Shown: piece after piece, positions 54,246 through 63,400 of the stretch
How positions within the stretch are numbered: the first letter of the stretch is position 1
Layout of the letters: every line of letters starts with the position of its first letter
NCBI RefSeq assembly: GCF_008843165.1
Contig: NZ_CP044427.1
Location: 1,178,001-1,242,000 of the forward strand
DNA length: 64,000 nucleotides
Reading direction: 5' to 3'
Origin: Ornithinimicrobium pratense
GTDB lineage: Bacteria > Actinomycetota > Actinomycetes > Actinomycetales > Dermatophilaceae
Translations under genes and position numbers: made by a program
Notes under the pieces: generated by a model
Told to the model about the DNA's origin: nothing
The model's database searches: none
What the model saw: only the letters and a program-made list of their open reading frames with translations

Positions 54246-56276
54246 CAGACGACCTCGAGCACGATCTCGGTGCCCACCGGCACCAGTTCGCCTGGCTCGA
54301 TCGACTGCGAGCGCACCGAGCCGAAGAAGCCGCCGCGGGTGTCCTCGCGCACCACCACCAGGCCCAGCTCGGTAAGTTCGCGCTCCGCGTTGCGGAACTG
54401 CGAGCCGACCACCTCCGGGACGGTGACCAGCTCCGGGCCATCGGAGATCACCAGGGTCACGGTCCCCCGCGCGCCAGGGCGCCCGAGGATGGTGACTGCG
54501 ACAGGACCGCGCCCTCCGGCACGTCCTCGTCGTGGATCCGCCTCGGGTCGACGGTCACGGTGAGGCCGGCCCTGGTGAGCGCGTCGGTGGCTTCCTGCTG
54601 GGGGCGTCCGGTGACGTCGGGCACCTCCACCGGCGCCGGCCCGGAGCTGATGACGAGGTCCACCTCACCATCGGGGGGCAGCAGCTCGCCCGCCTCCGGC
54701 TCGGAGCGCAGCACCCGGCCCTCGGGCTCGACCTCGTCGTGCTCGCGGCTCTGCTCGCCGAGGGTCAGGCTGGCCGACTCGACGGCGGCCTGGGCGGACT
54801 CCAGGGTAAGTCCGACCAGCGGGGGAACGGCATACCGCTCCTGACCCTGGGAGACGACCAGGGTCACGTCGGTGCCGTGCCGCAGGCTGGTGCCGGGCTC
54901 CCGGTCGGTTGAGACGACGGTGCCGTCGGGGATGTCCTCGGAGTAGGCGTAGCTGACCACGGCGTCCAGCCGCCGGGCGTCGAGGGCGGCCCGTGCGTCT
55001 TCCTCGCTGAGGTCGACCACGGCGGGCATCGCTGAGTGCACGCCGGGCCCGTCGGTGAGCCACCAGAAGCCGTAGCCGCCACCGGCGAGCAGGACCACCA
55101 GCAGGAGCGCGAGCAGCCACCGGCCGGCACCGCGACGTCGCGGGGCAGGGCGCGGCTCGTGGACGGGCGGCGCCGGCCGCCGGCGCGGGGGACGCACGGT
55201 GTTGCCGGTCGTGCGGGCGTAGTGGCCGTCGCCGCTGCCCGTTCCGGCCACGGGCAGCTGACGGGTATGCCCGCCTCCGGGAAGCAGCTGCGTGGGGTCG
55301 CCCTGGGGGCCGTCGGGCAGGCCGAAGGCGCGGGTGGCGTCGGGGTCCTCCCCGTCAAGGCCCTGCCCGTCCTGCCCGTCCTGCCCGTCCGGTCTCGGCC
55401 GGACGGGGACGGCGTCGAGCGCGGCGTCGGGCAGCTCCCGCAGCAGCTCGCGCATCAGCTCTAACAGCTCACCGGCGTCCCGGGGGCGCTCGTCCGGGTC
55501 GGTCGCCGCCGCGCTGGCCACCAGCAAGACCATGGCGGGCGGCACCGTGGGCGCCAGGGCGCGCAGGTCGGGCAGGCCGCGGTGGACGTGGTCGTAGGCG
55601 ACCTGCAGGGGGTCGTCCCCGGGGAAGGCCTTGCGGCCGGTGAGCAGCTCGAAGAGGAGCAGGCCCACGCCATACACATCGGTCCGCGGGTCGGCCCGGC
55701 CCCGCTCGACCTGCTCGGGCGCGAGGTAGGCGGCCGTGCCCCACAACATCTCGCTGGTGTGGTGGCTGGCCGCGCTGATGGCGCGGGCCAGGCCGAAGTC
55801 GACCACCTTGATGCCGCTGTGTCGGCCCTGGTCGATGAGCACGTTCTCGGGCTTGACATCCCGGTGCACCAGCCCTCGGCGGTGCGCCTCGGCCAGAGCC
55901 TCGGCCACCGGGATCATCAGGGTGAGCGCCTGGCGCGCCGAGGCGGGGGTGCGGTGCTCGATGACGTCACGCAGGGTGGGGCCGTCGACCAGCTGCATGG
56001 CCAGGAAGACCAGGTCACCGTCCTCGCCCTGGTCGTAGACGCTGACGATGTGCGGGTGCGAGAGGCGGGCCGCCGCGCGGGCCTCCTGCTGGAAGCGGCG
56101 CACGAAGGCCTGGTCGTGCGCCAGGTCGGGGCGCATCACCTTCAGCGCGACCGGTCGGTCCAGGCGCAGGTCCCGGGCACGGTAGACGGTCGCCATACCC
56201 CCCGCGCGATCTCGGCCTCGACCCGGTAGCGGCCGTCAACGACGCGGTCGATGACGGCAGGGGTCGAGGCGTCCAC
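54245..56276 (-). pseudogene. pknL: PASTA-domain serine/threonine kinase (PknL-like), two frameshifts
   Basis: A membrane kinase resembling PknL (Rv2176). Its kinase domain has the glycine loop next to MATVYRAR, VALKVM, HRDVKPENVLID, DFGLAR and the APEQVERGRADPRTD segment. Then come an acidic linker, one membrane segment (WLLALLLVVLLAGGGYGF) and four PASTA-like repeats (AMPAVVDLSEEDA..., AVPPLVGLTLESA..., EVPDVTGRPQQEA..., TVPEVVGSQFRNA...). The first ~26 residues (GTG at 56276, GRYRVEAEIARG) are out of frame because a G is missing at 56198-56203, and the last PASTA repeat is out of frame because of a missing G at 54464-54468. Both restore with one base; likely sequencing errors. Confidence 0.85.
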
Positions 56277-56325
56277 ACTGCCATGGTACGGAGCGCGACC
56301 GGGCGAGCGTGGGAGGCCGGACCTG

Positions 56326-57618
56326 TTACTGGGTGCGCATGAGGTGCTTGATGTTGGTGACGTACTGCCGGGTGTCGCTGAACAGGCCGTACTGCCGGAC
56401 GCTGCCTAGACCCTGGTAGTAACCGCCGATCGCGGCGTCGGTGGAGTCCGCGGAGCGCATCAGCGCCCGCATCACCACCACGCCGGCGGTCACATTGTCC
56501 TGGGGGTCGAGCAGGTTGAGCTCGCGGCCGATGAGCGAGGAGGCCCACTGGCCTGAGGTCGGGATGACCTGCATCGCCCCGATGGCGTTGGCGGGGGAGA
56601 CAGCCCGCTGGTTCCAGCCGGACTCCTGGAAGGACAGGGCCACCATCAGCTTGGGGTCGACCCCGTGCCGGTTGCTGGTGTCGATGATCATAGCCTTGAG
56701 CTCGTCCTGGCTGGGCACCTGGGCGTTGCTCAGGTAGATCCGGTTGGCGGCTGCGGCGCGGGCGGTGGCGCTGGAGTACTGGTAGTGCAGGAAGGTGCTC
56801 TGGACTTCCTCGTCGGTGAGCAGGTTGCCGATGGTGTGCTCGTCGTAGGGGCGCGAGAGTGAGGACGGGATGCCGGAGCGGCTGGGGGAGCTGCTCGAGC
56901 TGCTCGAGCTGCCGGAGGAGCTCGAGCTGGACGGGGTCGAGGAGCCGGGCAGGCTCAACCGCTGGCCGGGGTAGATCAACCGGGTGTCGTCGAGAGAGTT
57001 GGCCCGGGCCAGGGCGTCGACCGTGGTGCCGTGCTGGGCGGCGATCCCGTAGAGGGTGTCGCCGGCCCGCACCGTGACGGCACCGGATGAACTGGAGGAG
57101 CTGGAGGAGGTCGAGGAGCTCGAGCTGCTGCCCGAGCCGGGCAGGGTGAGGATCTGACCCGGGTAGATCAGCCGGCTGTTGCTGATGTTGTTGGTCGAGA
57201 CCAGCTTGGCCACGGTGGTGCTGTGCCGGGCGGCGATGTGCGTCAGAGTGTCACCTGCGCGGACGGTCACCGTGCCGCCGGTGGAAGGGCTGGCGGACTG
57301 GGTCGAGCTGTTAGCGCGGTCCGAGGCGGAGGACTGGCCCGGGGCCGGGACGGCGACGGCGCCGGGGATGCGCAGGATGTCGCCGGGCAGGATCCAGCGG
57401 CCTCCGTCGGACAGGGAGTTGGCCCGCACGATGGCCTGCGCGCTCACGCCATACCGCGCGGCGATGTCGTAGACGGTGTCGCCCGAGCGCACCGTGTGCG
57501 TGCGGGTGACCGACAGGGCGAGGTCGAGGGATAACGGCGCGGTCCCGTGCACCGCGGTCGGCGGGATGTAGGCGTGGGTCGGTAGATCCGTGGGCGGCAG
57601 GGCGGCAAAGAGGGGCAC
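56326..57618 (-). CDS. Cell-wall lytic transglycosylase with three LysM domains
   Basis: A 430-residue protein. LysM repeats lie near residues 40-85 (HTVRSGDTVYDIAARYG), 114-160 (VTVRAGDTLTHIAARHS) and 178-225 (VTVRAGDTLYGIAAQHG), joined by long serine runs. An SLT domain (about 300-430) contains the catalytic Glu in LSFQESGWNQRA and GAMQVIPTSG. LysM binds glycan chains, and the SLT domain cuts them. No clear signal peptide is seen at the GTG start (57618), and the frame closes upstream, so the export route is unclear. Confidence 0.85.
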   Translation of the reverse strand: MPLFAALPPTDLPTHAYIPPTAVHGTAPLSLDLALSVTRTHTVRSGDTVYDIAARYGVSAQAIVRANSLSDGGRWILPGDILRIPGAVAVPAPGQSSASDRANSSTQSASPSTGGTVTVRAGDTLTHIAARHSTTVAKLVSTNNISNSRLIYPGQILTLPGSGSSSSSSTSSSSSSSSGAVTVRAGDTLYGIAAQHGTTVDALARANSLDDTRLIYPGQRLSLPGSSTPSSSSSSGSSSSSSSSPSRSGIPSSLSRPYDEHTIGNLLTDEEVQSTFLHYQYSSATARAAAANRIYLSNAQVPSQDELKAMIIDTSNRHGVDPKLMVALSFQESGWNQRAVSPANAIGAMQVIPTSGQWASSLIGRELNLLDPQDNVTAGVVVMRALMRSADSTDAAIGGYYQGLGSVRQYGLFSDTRQYVTNIKHLMRTQ

Positions 57619-57761
57619 GTTGACTCCGGGACAGGTGCGACGTTAGGGACATGCGGGATCGGCGATGAACCCGGTTCTGCTGGGACAGGAGGGACAGTAC
57701 AGCCCAGAAAGCGGGAGCGCCACCTTCGCGGCGTGTCGTTCCATGTGGTTGACTAGAAGAT

Positions 57762-58118
57762 GTGGTAAGTAACAGCGATGTAATTCCCGGCTGGCTGACG
57801 GTCCCCGACATCATGGAGCGGACCGGCGCGAGCCTGCCCACGGTCAAACGGTGGTTGCACGAGCGCGAGCTCGTCGGCCGGCGGCGGGGCCAGAACCGGG
57901 CCCTCATGGTCCCCAGCACCTTCGTGACCGAGGAGGGCCCGCTGGTCGCGCTGCGGGGCACGATCACCGTACTTACTGATGGCGGCCTCGCGGACGAGGA
58001 GATCATCGACTGGCTGCATGCCCCCGACGACAGTCTCGCCGGCGGCAGCGCGATCGCCTCCCTGCACGCCGGGGCCAAGACCGAGGTGCGCCGCCGGGCG
58101 CAGGAGCACGCCTTCTAG
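57762..58118 (+). CDS. Rv2175c-family DNA-binding protein
   Basis: A 118-residue protein with an N-terminal winged helix-turn-helix (WLTVPDIMERTGASLPTVKR, then WLHERELVGRRRGQN) and a C-terminal domain ending in RRRAQEHAF. This is the Rv2175c family; in M. tuberculosis the protein is phosphorylated by the neighbouring kinase PknL. Here the PknL-like kinase is 1.5 kb away, with only the LysM gene between. The GTG start is at 57762. Confidence 0.88.
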   Translation: MVSNSDVIPGWLTVPDIMERTGASLPTVKRWLHERELVGRRRGQNRALMVPSTFVTEEGPLVALRGTITVLTDGGLADEEIIDWLHAPDDSLAGGSAIASLHAGAKTEVRRRAQEHAF

Positions 58119-58151
58119 AACGCCGGTGCCCTAGTGCAGTGGGCGCCAGGA

Positions 58152-59249
58152 TCAGGTCGCGCGGTCGGTGCAGATGGCCACCAGCTCAACCATCGCGTGC
58201 CGACCCTCCTCGGTGAGCTCCGGGGTGGACGAGAGCGCCGTTAAGGCGTCCTTCGCCTCGTCGGTGATCATCTGCTCGGTGCGGTCGACGGCGCCGGAGT
58301 CCAGCAGGACCTGGCGACAGGCGGTGACCGTCTCGTCATCGAGGTCGGGGTCACCCAGGCTCGCAGTGACGAGCTCGGCCCCGGAGGTGTCCGCATGCTC
58401 CAGCGCGTGCGCGATGAGTACGGTGTGCTTGCCCTCGCGCAGGTCATCACCGGCCGGTTTCCCGGTCTCGGTCGGGTCGCCGAAGACGCCCAGGACGTCG
58501 TCGCGCAGCTGGAAGGCCTTGCCCAGCCGGTCGCCGTACGCGGCCAGGGCGTCCAGGGTCTGCGGTGAGGCGCCGGCCGCGCGTGCCCCGATGAGCAGCG
58601 GCTGCTGCACGGAGTAGCGGGCGCTCTTGTAGAGGATCACCGTGCGGCAGGCTTCGATCCGCTGGGAGTAGTTCAGGTCCTGCCACCCACGGGCACCTTC
58701 GAGGACGTCGAGGAACTGGCCACCCATGAGCTGGGTGCGCATCCGGTCCAGCTCGGGACGGGCGCGCTGGAGAGCAGCAGGCGACAGCCCGCTGGTGGCG
58801 AAGACCTCGTCGGTCCAGTTCAGGCACAGGTCGCCGGCGAGGATGGCGCCGGCCAGGCCGAACCGTTCCGGGTCACCGTTCCAGCCCTGCTCCCGGTGGA
58901 GGGCGGCGAAGGCGCGGTGCGCCGTGGGTCGTCCGCGCCGCAGGTCGCTGTTGTCCATGACGTCGTCGTGGAGGAGGGCGGCGGCCTGGAAGATCTCCAT
59001 CGAGCTCGAGGCGCGCACCGCGGCGGCGTCGTCCTCGCGCTCGCCGCCCAGGGCGCGCCAGCCCCAGTAGAGGAAGGCCGCGCGCAGCCGCTTGCCCCCA
59101 GAGAGCAGGTGCTCGATGACGTCCACGAGCGGGTCCATCGGCGCGCCGAGCTCGGCGAGCACCGTGCGCTGGTGCTGGAGGTGGCGATCGAGAGCCTGCT
59201 GCACCCGGTGGCGCAGGTCGACGCCATCCAGCGGATGGGCAAACGGCAC
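58152..59249 (-). CDS. idsA: Polyprenyl (geranylgeranyl) diphosphate synthase
   Basis: A 365-residue trans-isoprenyl diphosphate synthase. The first aspartate-rich motif is HDDVMDNSDLRRG and the second is QLRDDVLGVFGD; the SGGKRLRAAF segment binds isopentenyl diphosphate. It makes C15-C20 or longer prenyl diphosphates for menaquinone, carotenoids or lipid carriers. The GTG at 59249 is preceded by GGAGGC. It equals idsA2 (Rv2173). Confidence 0.93.
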   Translation of the reverse strand: MPFAHPLDGVDLRHRVQQALDRHLQHQRTVLAELGAPMDPLVDVIEHLLSGGKRLRAAFLYWGWRALGGEREDDAAAVRASSSMEIFQAAALLHDDVMDNSDLRRGRPTAHRAFAALHREQGWNGDPERFGLAGAILAGDLCLNWTDEVFATSGLSPAALQRARPELDRMRTQLMGGQFLDVLEGARGWQDLNYSQRIEACRTVILYKSARYSVQQPLLIGARAAGASPQTLDALAAYGDRLGKAFQLRDDVLGVFGDPTETGKPAGDDLREGKHTVLIAHALEHADTSGAELVTASLGDPDLDDETVTACRQVLLDSGAVDRTEQMITDEAKDALTALSSTPELTEEGRHAMVELVAICTDRAT

Positions 59250-59353
59250 GGGGGCTCGGCCTCCTGGCTCGGTGATGCTTGATGACGAGGGGCGCTGCTG
59301 CGTCCGAGGTCGAGCCTAGCGGGAGTTGGCCCCTGAGCCCGTCGCGAGCGGGT

Positions 59354-59388
59354 CGACCCGGGCCATCCCCTCCAGCTGGCCCGGGTCG
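59354..59388. other. Perfect 12-bp hairpin between divergent idsA and damage operon
   Basis: CGACCCGGGCCA (59354-59365) pairs exactly with 59377-59388, loop 11 nt. It stands about 105-140 bp upstream of idsA and about 100 bp upstream of the LexA box. It may be an insulating terminator or part of a leader. Confidence 0.5.
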
Positions 59389-59487
59389 GCTCCCATCCTG
59401 GCCGTTGGTCGACGGTCGCGGCGGCTGTCCACAGGTCTGTCGGACGGGGTTGACAGAGTGCTGGGCACAGGTCGTACATTTGTCTTA

Positions 59488-59503
59488 TCGAACATGTATT
59501 CGA
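59488..59503. promoter_or_regulatory. LexA (SOS) box
   Basis: TCGAAC-ATGT-ATTCGA fits the Gram-positive/mycobacterial SOS consensus TCGAAC-n4-GTTCGA with one mismatch. It lies 33 bp before the DUF6504 start. TTGACA at 59450-59455 and TACATT at 59475-59480 could be the promoter boxes, although their spacing is 19 bp. Confidence 0.72.
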
Positions 59504-59536
59504 AAAACGTGCGGGTCGGCGGTGGAGGAGGAGCCC

Positions 59537-59878
59537 ATGAGCAGGCGGTATGAGGAGCAGGTCGAGGTCCGGCTGGGAGCAGCGACCGAGCACGGTGTGC
59601 GCGTGGAGGGCGCGCTGCCCACGCTCTGGACGGAGGTGGGGGCCCAGGCCCAGAAGGTGCCCACGGTCTTCCTGTGGCGCGGTCGGGTGCACCTGGTCCG
59701 GGCGGTGCTGGGGCAGTGGTCCCAGCGGGTGCCGTGGTGGCGGGCTGAGGATCACGACGGGGAAGACCTGGAGCGTCGGGTGTGGCGGGTGGAGGCAGGA
59801 GCCGGGCAGTCGATGGGCACCGGCGTCTACGACCTGGTGCAGGACGACCGGTGGTGGTTGGCCCGGGTGAGCGACTGA
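59537..59878 (+). CDS. DUF6504 family protein of the damage operon
   Basis: A 113-residue protein (MSRRYEEQVEVRLGA, VFLWRGRVHLVRAVLGQW, VWRVEAGAGQS, YDLVQDDRWWLARV). The W-rich beta-strand pattern matches the DUF6504 family, which usually neighbours dnaE2/imuB genes. Its function is unknown; it probably assists translesion synthesis (inference from context). The ATG at 59537 has GGAGGAGGAG upstream, and a LexA box controls it. Confidence 0.8.
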   Translation: MSRRYEEQVEVRLGAATEHGVRVEGALPTLWTEVGAQAQKVPTVFLWRGRVHLVRAVLGQWSQRVPWWRAEDHDGEDLERRVWRVEAGAGQSMGTGVYDLVQDDRWWLARVSD

Positions 59879-59880
59879 GA

Positions 59881-59927
59881 GCAGAGCACGTGATGCAGAG
59901 CACGTGATGCAGAGCACGTGATGCAGA
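59881..59927. repeat. 14-bp tandem repeat, three perfect copies
   Basis: GCAGAGCACGTGAT at 59881, 59895 and 59909, plus a partial copy (GCAGA). Each carries the palindrome CACGTG. It lies in the 89-98-bp gap between two genes of the damage operon. Confidence 0.9.
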
Positions 59928-59976
59928 CAAGGAGCGGGCGGCGGACGGTCCGCCCCAGCGAGGAGGGATGGACGAG

Positions 59977-60423
59977 ATGACGATCACGCAGAGCACACTT
60001 CCCGGGCCGGGGATGACGGCAGGCGCCGTGCTGGACCTGTTGGACCGGGCCCGGGCCGGGCTGCTGGCGGCCTGCCACAGCAGCACGGCGGGCGAGCGCT
60101 ACACCCAGGCGCACCTGGCAGCGCTGCGGGCAGGGGCGGCGCTGGTGGCCTCTCGGACCGCCCCCAGTCGTCGGGCCCGACCGCGCAGCGTGTGGGAGAT
60201 GCTGCCCACGGTCGCCCCGGAGCTGACCGAGTGGGCGGTGCTGTTCGCCGACTCCGGGCGGCGCAGGCTGGCTCTGGAGCGGGGCGTCGACTGTGTCACC
60301 GCCCGTGACGCCGACGACCTGGTCCGCTCAGGCGAGCGTTTCCTGGAGCTGGTGCGGGCCTGCCTGCACCTGCCCTGCGAGCTGCCGCTGCCCACCGAGC
60401 TGGCACCGCTCGGGCGGGGATGA
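59977..60423 (+). CDS. SAV_6107 family HEPN domain protein
   Basis: A 148-residue, mostly helical protein. LDLLDRARAGLLAACHSSTA, YTQAHLAALRAGAALVA and DDLVRSGERFLELVRACL match the actinobacterial SAV_6107 HEPN family. HEPN domains occur in RNases, toxins and nucleotide-binding proteins. No clear RxxxxH motif is visible here, so an RNase role is doubtful. The ATG at 59977 has GAGGAGGG at good spacing (another ATG at 59968 is too close). Its stop overlaps the dnaE2 start (ATGA). Confidence 0.78.
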   Translation: MTITQSTLPGPGMTAGAVLDLLDRARAGLLAACHSSTAGERYTQAHLAALRAGAALVASRTAPSRRARPRSVWEMLPTVAPELTEWAVLFADSGRRRLALERGVDCVTARDADDLVRSGERFLELVRACLHLPCELPLPTELAPLGRG

Positions 60424-63400
60424 GCATGGGGGGCGACTTCGTCCACCTGCACGTCGCCTCCAGCGCCTCGATGCGCTACGGCGCGTCCCATCCCGCCGAC
60501 CTCGTGGCCAGGGCCGTCGAGCTGGGTCAGCCTGCCCTGGCGCTGACCGACCGCGACGGTCTCTACGGTGCCGTGCGTTTCGTGCGCTCCTGCCAGGACG
60601 CCGGGATCCTGCCGGTGTTAGGTGTCGACCTGGCCTTGGGCAGCTCGGCGCTGGCGACCGGTGACCCGTCGTCCGCGGCCTCCCCTGCCGTGGTCACCGG
60701 GCTGCGGGAGGGCGGCACCCCGGCACATCTGCCCCCCACCTCAGGACATCCGTCCCGCACCCCAGTCAAGGGCGGGACCCTGGTCGACGACCTGCAGCCG
60801 CGGGTGGTCGTGCTCGCCCGCGGGCAGCGTGGTGGCGTGGGGCCAGGAGTTGGGTGGGCCCGGCTCTGCCGGTTGGTGACGCACACCCACCTGGCGGGTG
60901 AGCGTTCGGTGCCGCGGACCTCTCCTGAACTGCTGGCCCGGGCAGCAACCCCGGTCGAGGGGGTCGCCCCGGTCGTGGTGCTGCTGGGCCCGGACTCCGA
61001 CGTGGGGCGGGCGCTGCTGGCCCGGCGGCGGGGGCAGGCCCGGCTGCTGCTGCAGGCCTGGGTCGATCTGCTCCCTCCGGACACGGTGCGGGTCGAGGTC
61101 GTCTGCCACGGCGGTCCGGAGGGGACCCCCGCCAGCCTGGGGCATGCCACCGCGCTGTGGGCCCTGGCCCGGGAGGTCGGGGTGCCCGCGGTCCTTACTG
61201 CCGCGGTCCGGCACGCCGTCCCCGAGCAGGCCCGGGTGGTTGACGTGCTCGACGCGGCCCGGCGGATGGTCACCCTCGACGAGCGGCACCTGGACCGGGT
61301 CAGCACCGCCGGGCACCTGGCCGGGACCGGCACCATGGTCGGTCTGGCCCGGCAGCTGGAGCGGGCCTCCGGTGGTGGTTCCCGGGCCGCCGACCTGCTG
61401 CGCGCCACCCTGGATCTTGCCGCCGCCTGCCACCAGGATGCCCGCTCCGACCTAGGTCTGGGCTCGGTCCACCTGCCCGAGCCCGAGGTGCTGGGGGTCA
61501 GCGGCATCGGCCAGGCGCACCAGGTGCTCACCGAACGCTGCACCCAGGCCGTCAGCACCCGCTACCCCGGGGCGGGCACCGCAGACCTTGAGGGCATCCG
61601 CACCCGCCTGGACGATGAGCTGGGCGTCATCGCGGGGCTGGGCTACCCGACCTACTTCCTCACCGTCGCCCAGGTCTGCGACCTCATCCGGGAGCATGGG
61701 GTGCGGGTCGCCGCCCGGGGGTCGGGCGCGGGCAGCCTGGTGACCTACCTGCTCGGGATCAGCGGTGTGGACCCGATGGAGCACGGTCTGCTCATGGAGC
61801 GCTTCTGCTCACCGCTGCGTGCTGAGCTGCCAGACATCGACATCGACGTGGAGTCGGCACGTCGCACGGAGATGTACGAACGGATCCTGGAGCGCTTCGG
61901 CTCCGACCGGGTGACCTGCGTGTCGATGGCCGAGACCTACCGGGTGCGCCACGCCCTGCGCGACGCCGCCGCCGCGCTGGGGATGCCGCCGGGGGAGATC
62001 GACGTCATCGCCAAGGCCTTCCCGCACATCCGCGCCAAGGACGCACGCGCGGCCGTCCACGACCTGCCCGAGCTGCGCAGGCAGGGGCTGGACACCCCTC
62101 GCATGCAGCAGCTGCTGGAGCTGGTCGAGTCTCTCGACGGGCTGCCCCGGCACATCGCGATGCACCCCTGCGGGGTGATCCTGTCCAACACCTCTCTGCT
62201 GGACCGCACCCCGGTGGAGGCCAGCTGGCTGGGCTTCCCGATGAGCCAGTTCGACAAGGACGACGTCGAGGAGATGGGGCTGCTCAAGCTGGACGTGCTC
62301 GGCATCCGGATGCAGTCGGCGATGGCGCACGCGGTCCAGGAGATCGAGCGCGTGGACGGGGTCCGGGTCGACCTCGACGACCGTGCCCGGGTGCCGCTGG
62401 ACGACCCCGATACCTTCGCCCTGGTCCAGTCCACCCGAACCCTGGGCTGCTTCCAGATCGAGTCCCCCGGGCAGCGTGAGCTGGTCGGCAAGTTCGCCCC
62501 CGAGACCTTCGCCGACATCATCATCGACATCTCACTGTTCCGTCCCGGGCCGGTGAAATCGGACATGATCCGGCCGTTCCTGCACGCCCGGCAGGGCTGG
62601 GGGGAGCCGGACCATCTGCACCCCAGCCTGGTGCCCTATCTGCAGCAGACCTGCGGGGTGGTCGTCTTCCACGAGCAGGTGCTGCAGATCGTCGCCGAGA
62701 CGACCGGGGTGAGCCTGGCCCAGGCCGACGAGGTTCGGCGGGCGATGGGGTCGCCGGCCGGCCAGGAGGAGGTCAAGGTGTGGTGGCACTCGAAGGCCGC
62801 AGCCAAGGGCTACCGGCAGGCCGACCTGGACCGGATCTGGCAGGTGCTGGCGGCGTTCGCCTCGTTCGGCTTCTGCAAGGCACACGCGGCCGCGTTCGCG
62901 CTGCCCACCTACCAGTCGGCCTGGCTCAAGACCCACCACACCGCAGCCTTCCTCGCCGGGGTGCTCACCCACGACCCCGGCATGTACCCCAAGCGCCTCA
63001 TCCTCGACGAGGCCCGGACCATGGGCGTGCACGTGCTCGGCCTCGACGTCAACCGTTCGGGGGCGAGCTACCGGGTCGAGCGGGTGGACCCGCGGGAGCA
63101 GGGCGGTTTCGGAGAGCCGGGTCCCGGACGAGTTGAGGGTGGACAGGCCACCAGCGCCGTGCCGCCCGGCCGCCTGCGGCGTGTCCCCGACCACGTCGAT
63201 GCGGTGATGACCCGGGTGGAACAGGCCGCCTCCGACTACGGCATCCGGCTGTCGCTGACCGATGTCAAGGGAATCAGCGAGGACGAGGTCGCCCGGCTCG
63301 TCGCCGGCCAGCCCTACGACTCCCTGGCTGACCTGTGGCACCGTGCCCGGCCGAGCCGGCCGATCGCGGAGCGTCTGGTGCTGGCCGGCGGGTTGGATGC

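Noticed and set aside
55366..55396. 9-bp repeats (CTGCCCGTC)
   Set aside because: They are inside the kinase gene and encode a short GQDGQDGQ linker, so they are protein low complexity and not an intergenic array.
56860..57140. Serine-codon runs resembling a DNA repeat
   Set aside because: They are the Ser-rich linkers of the LysM protein.
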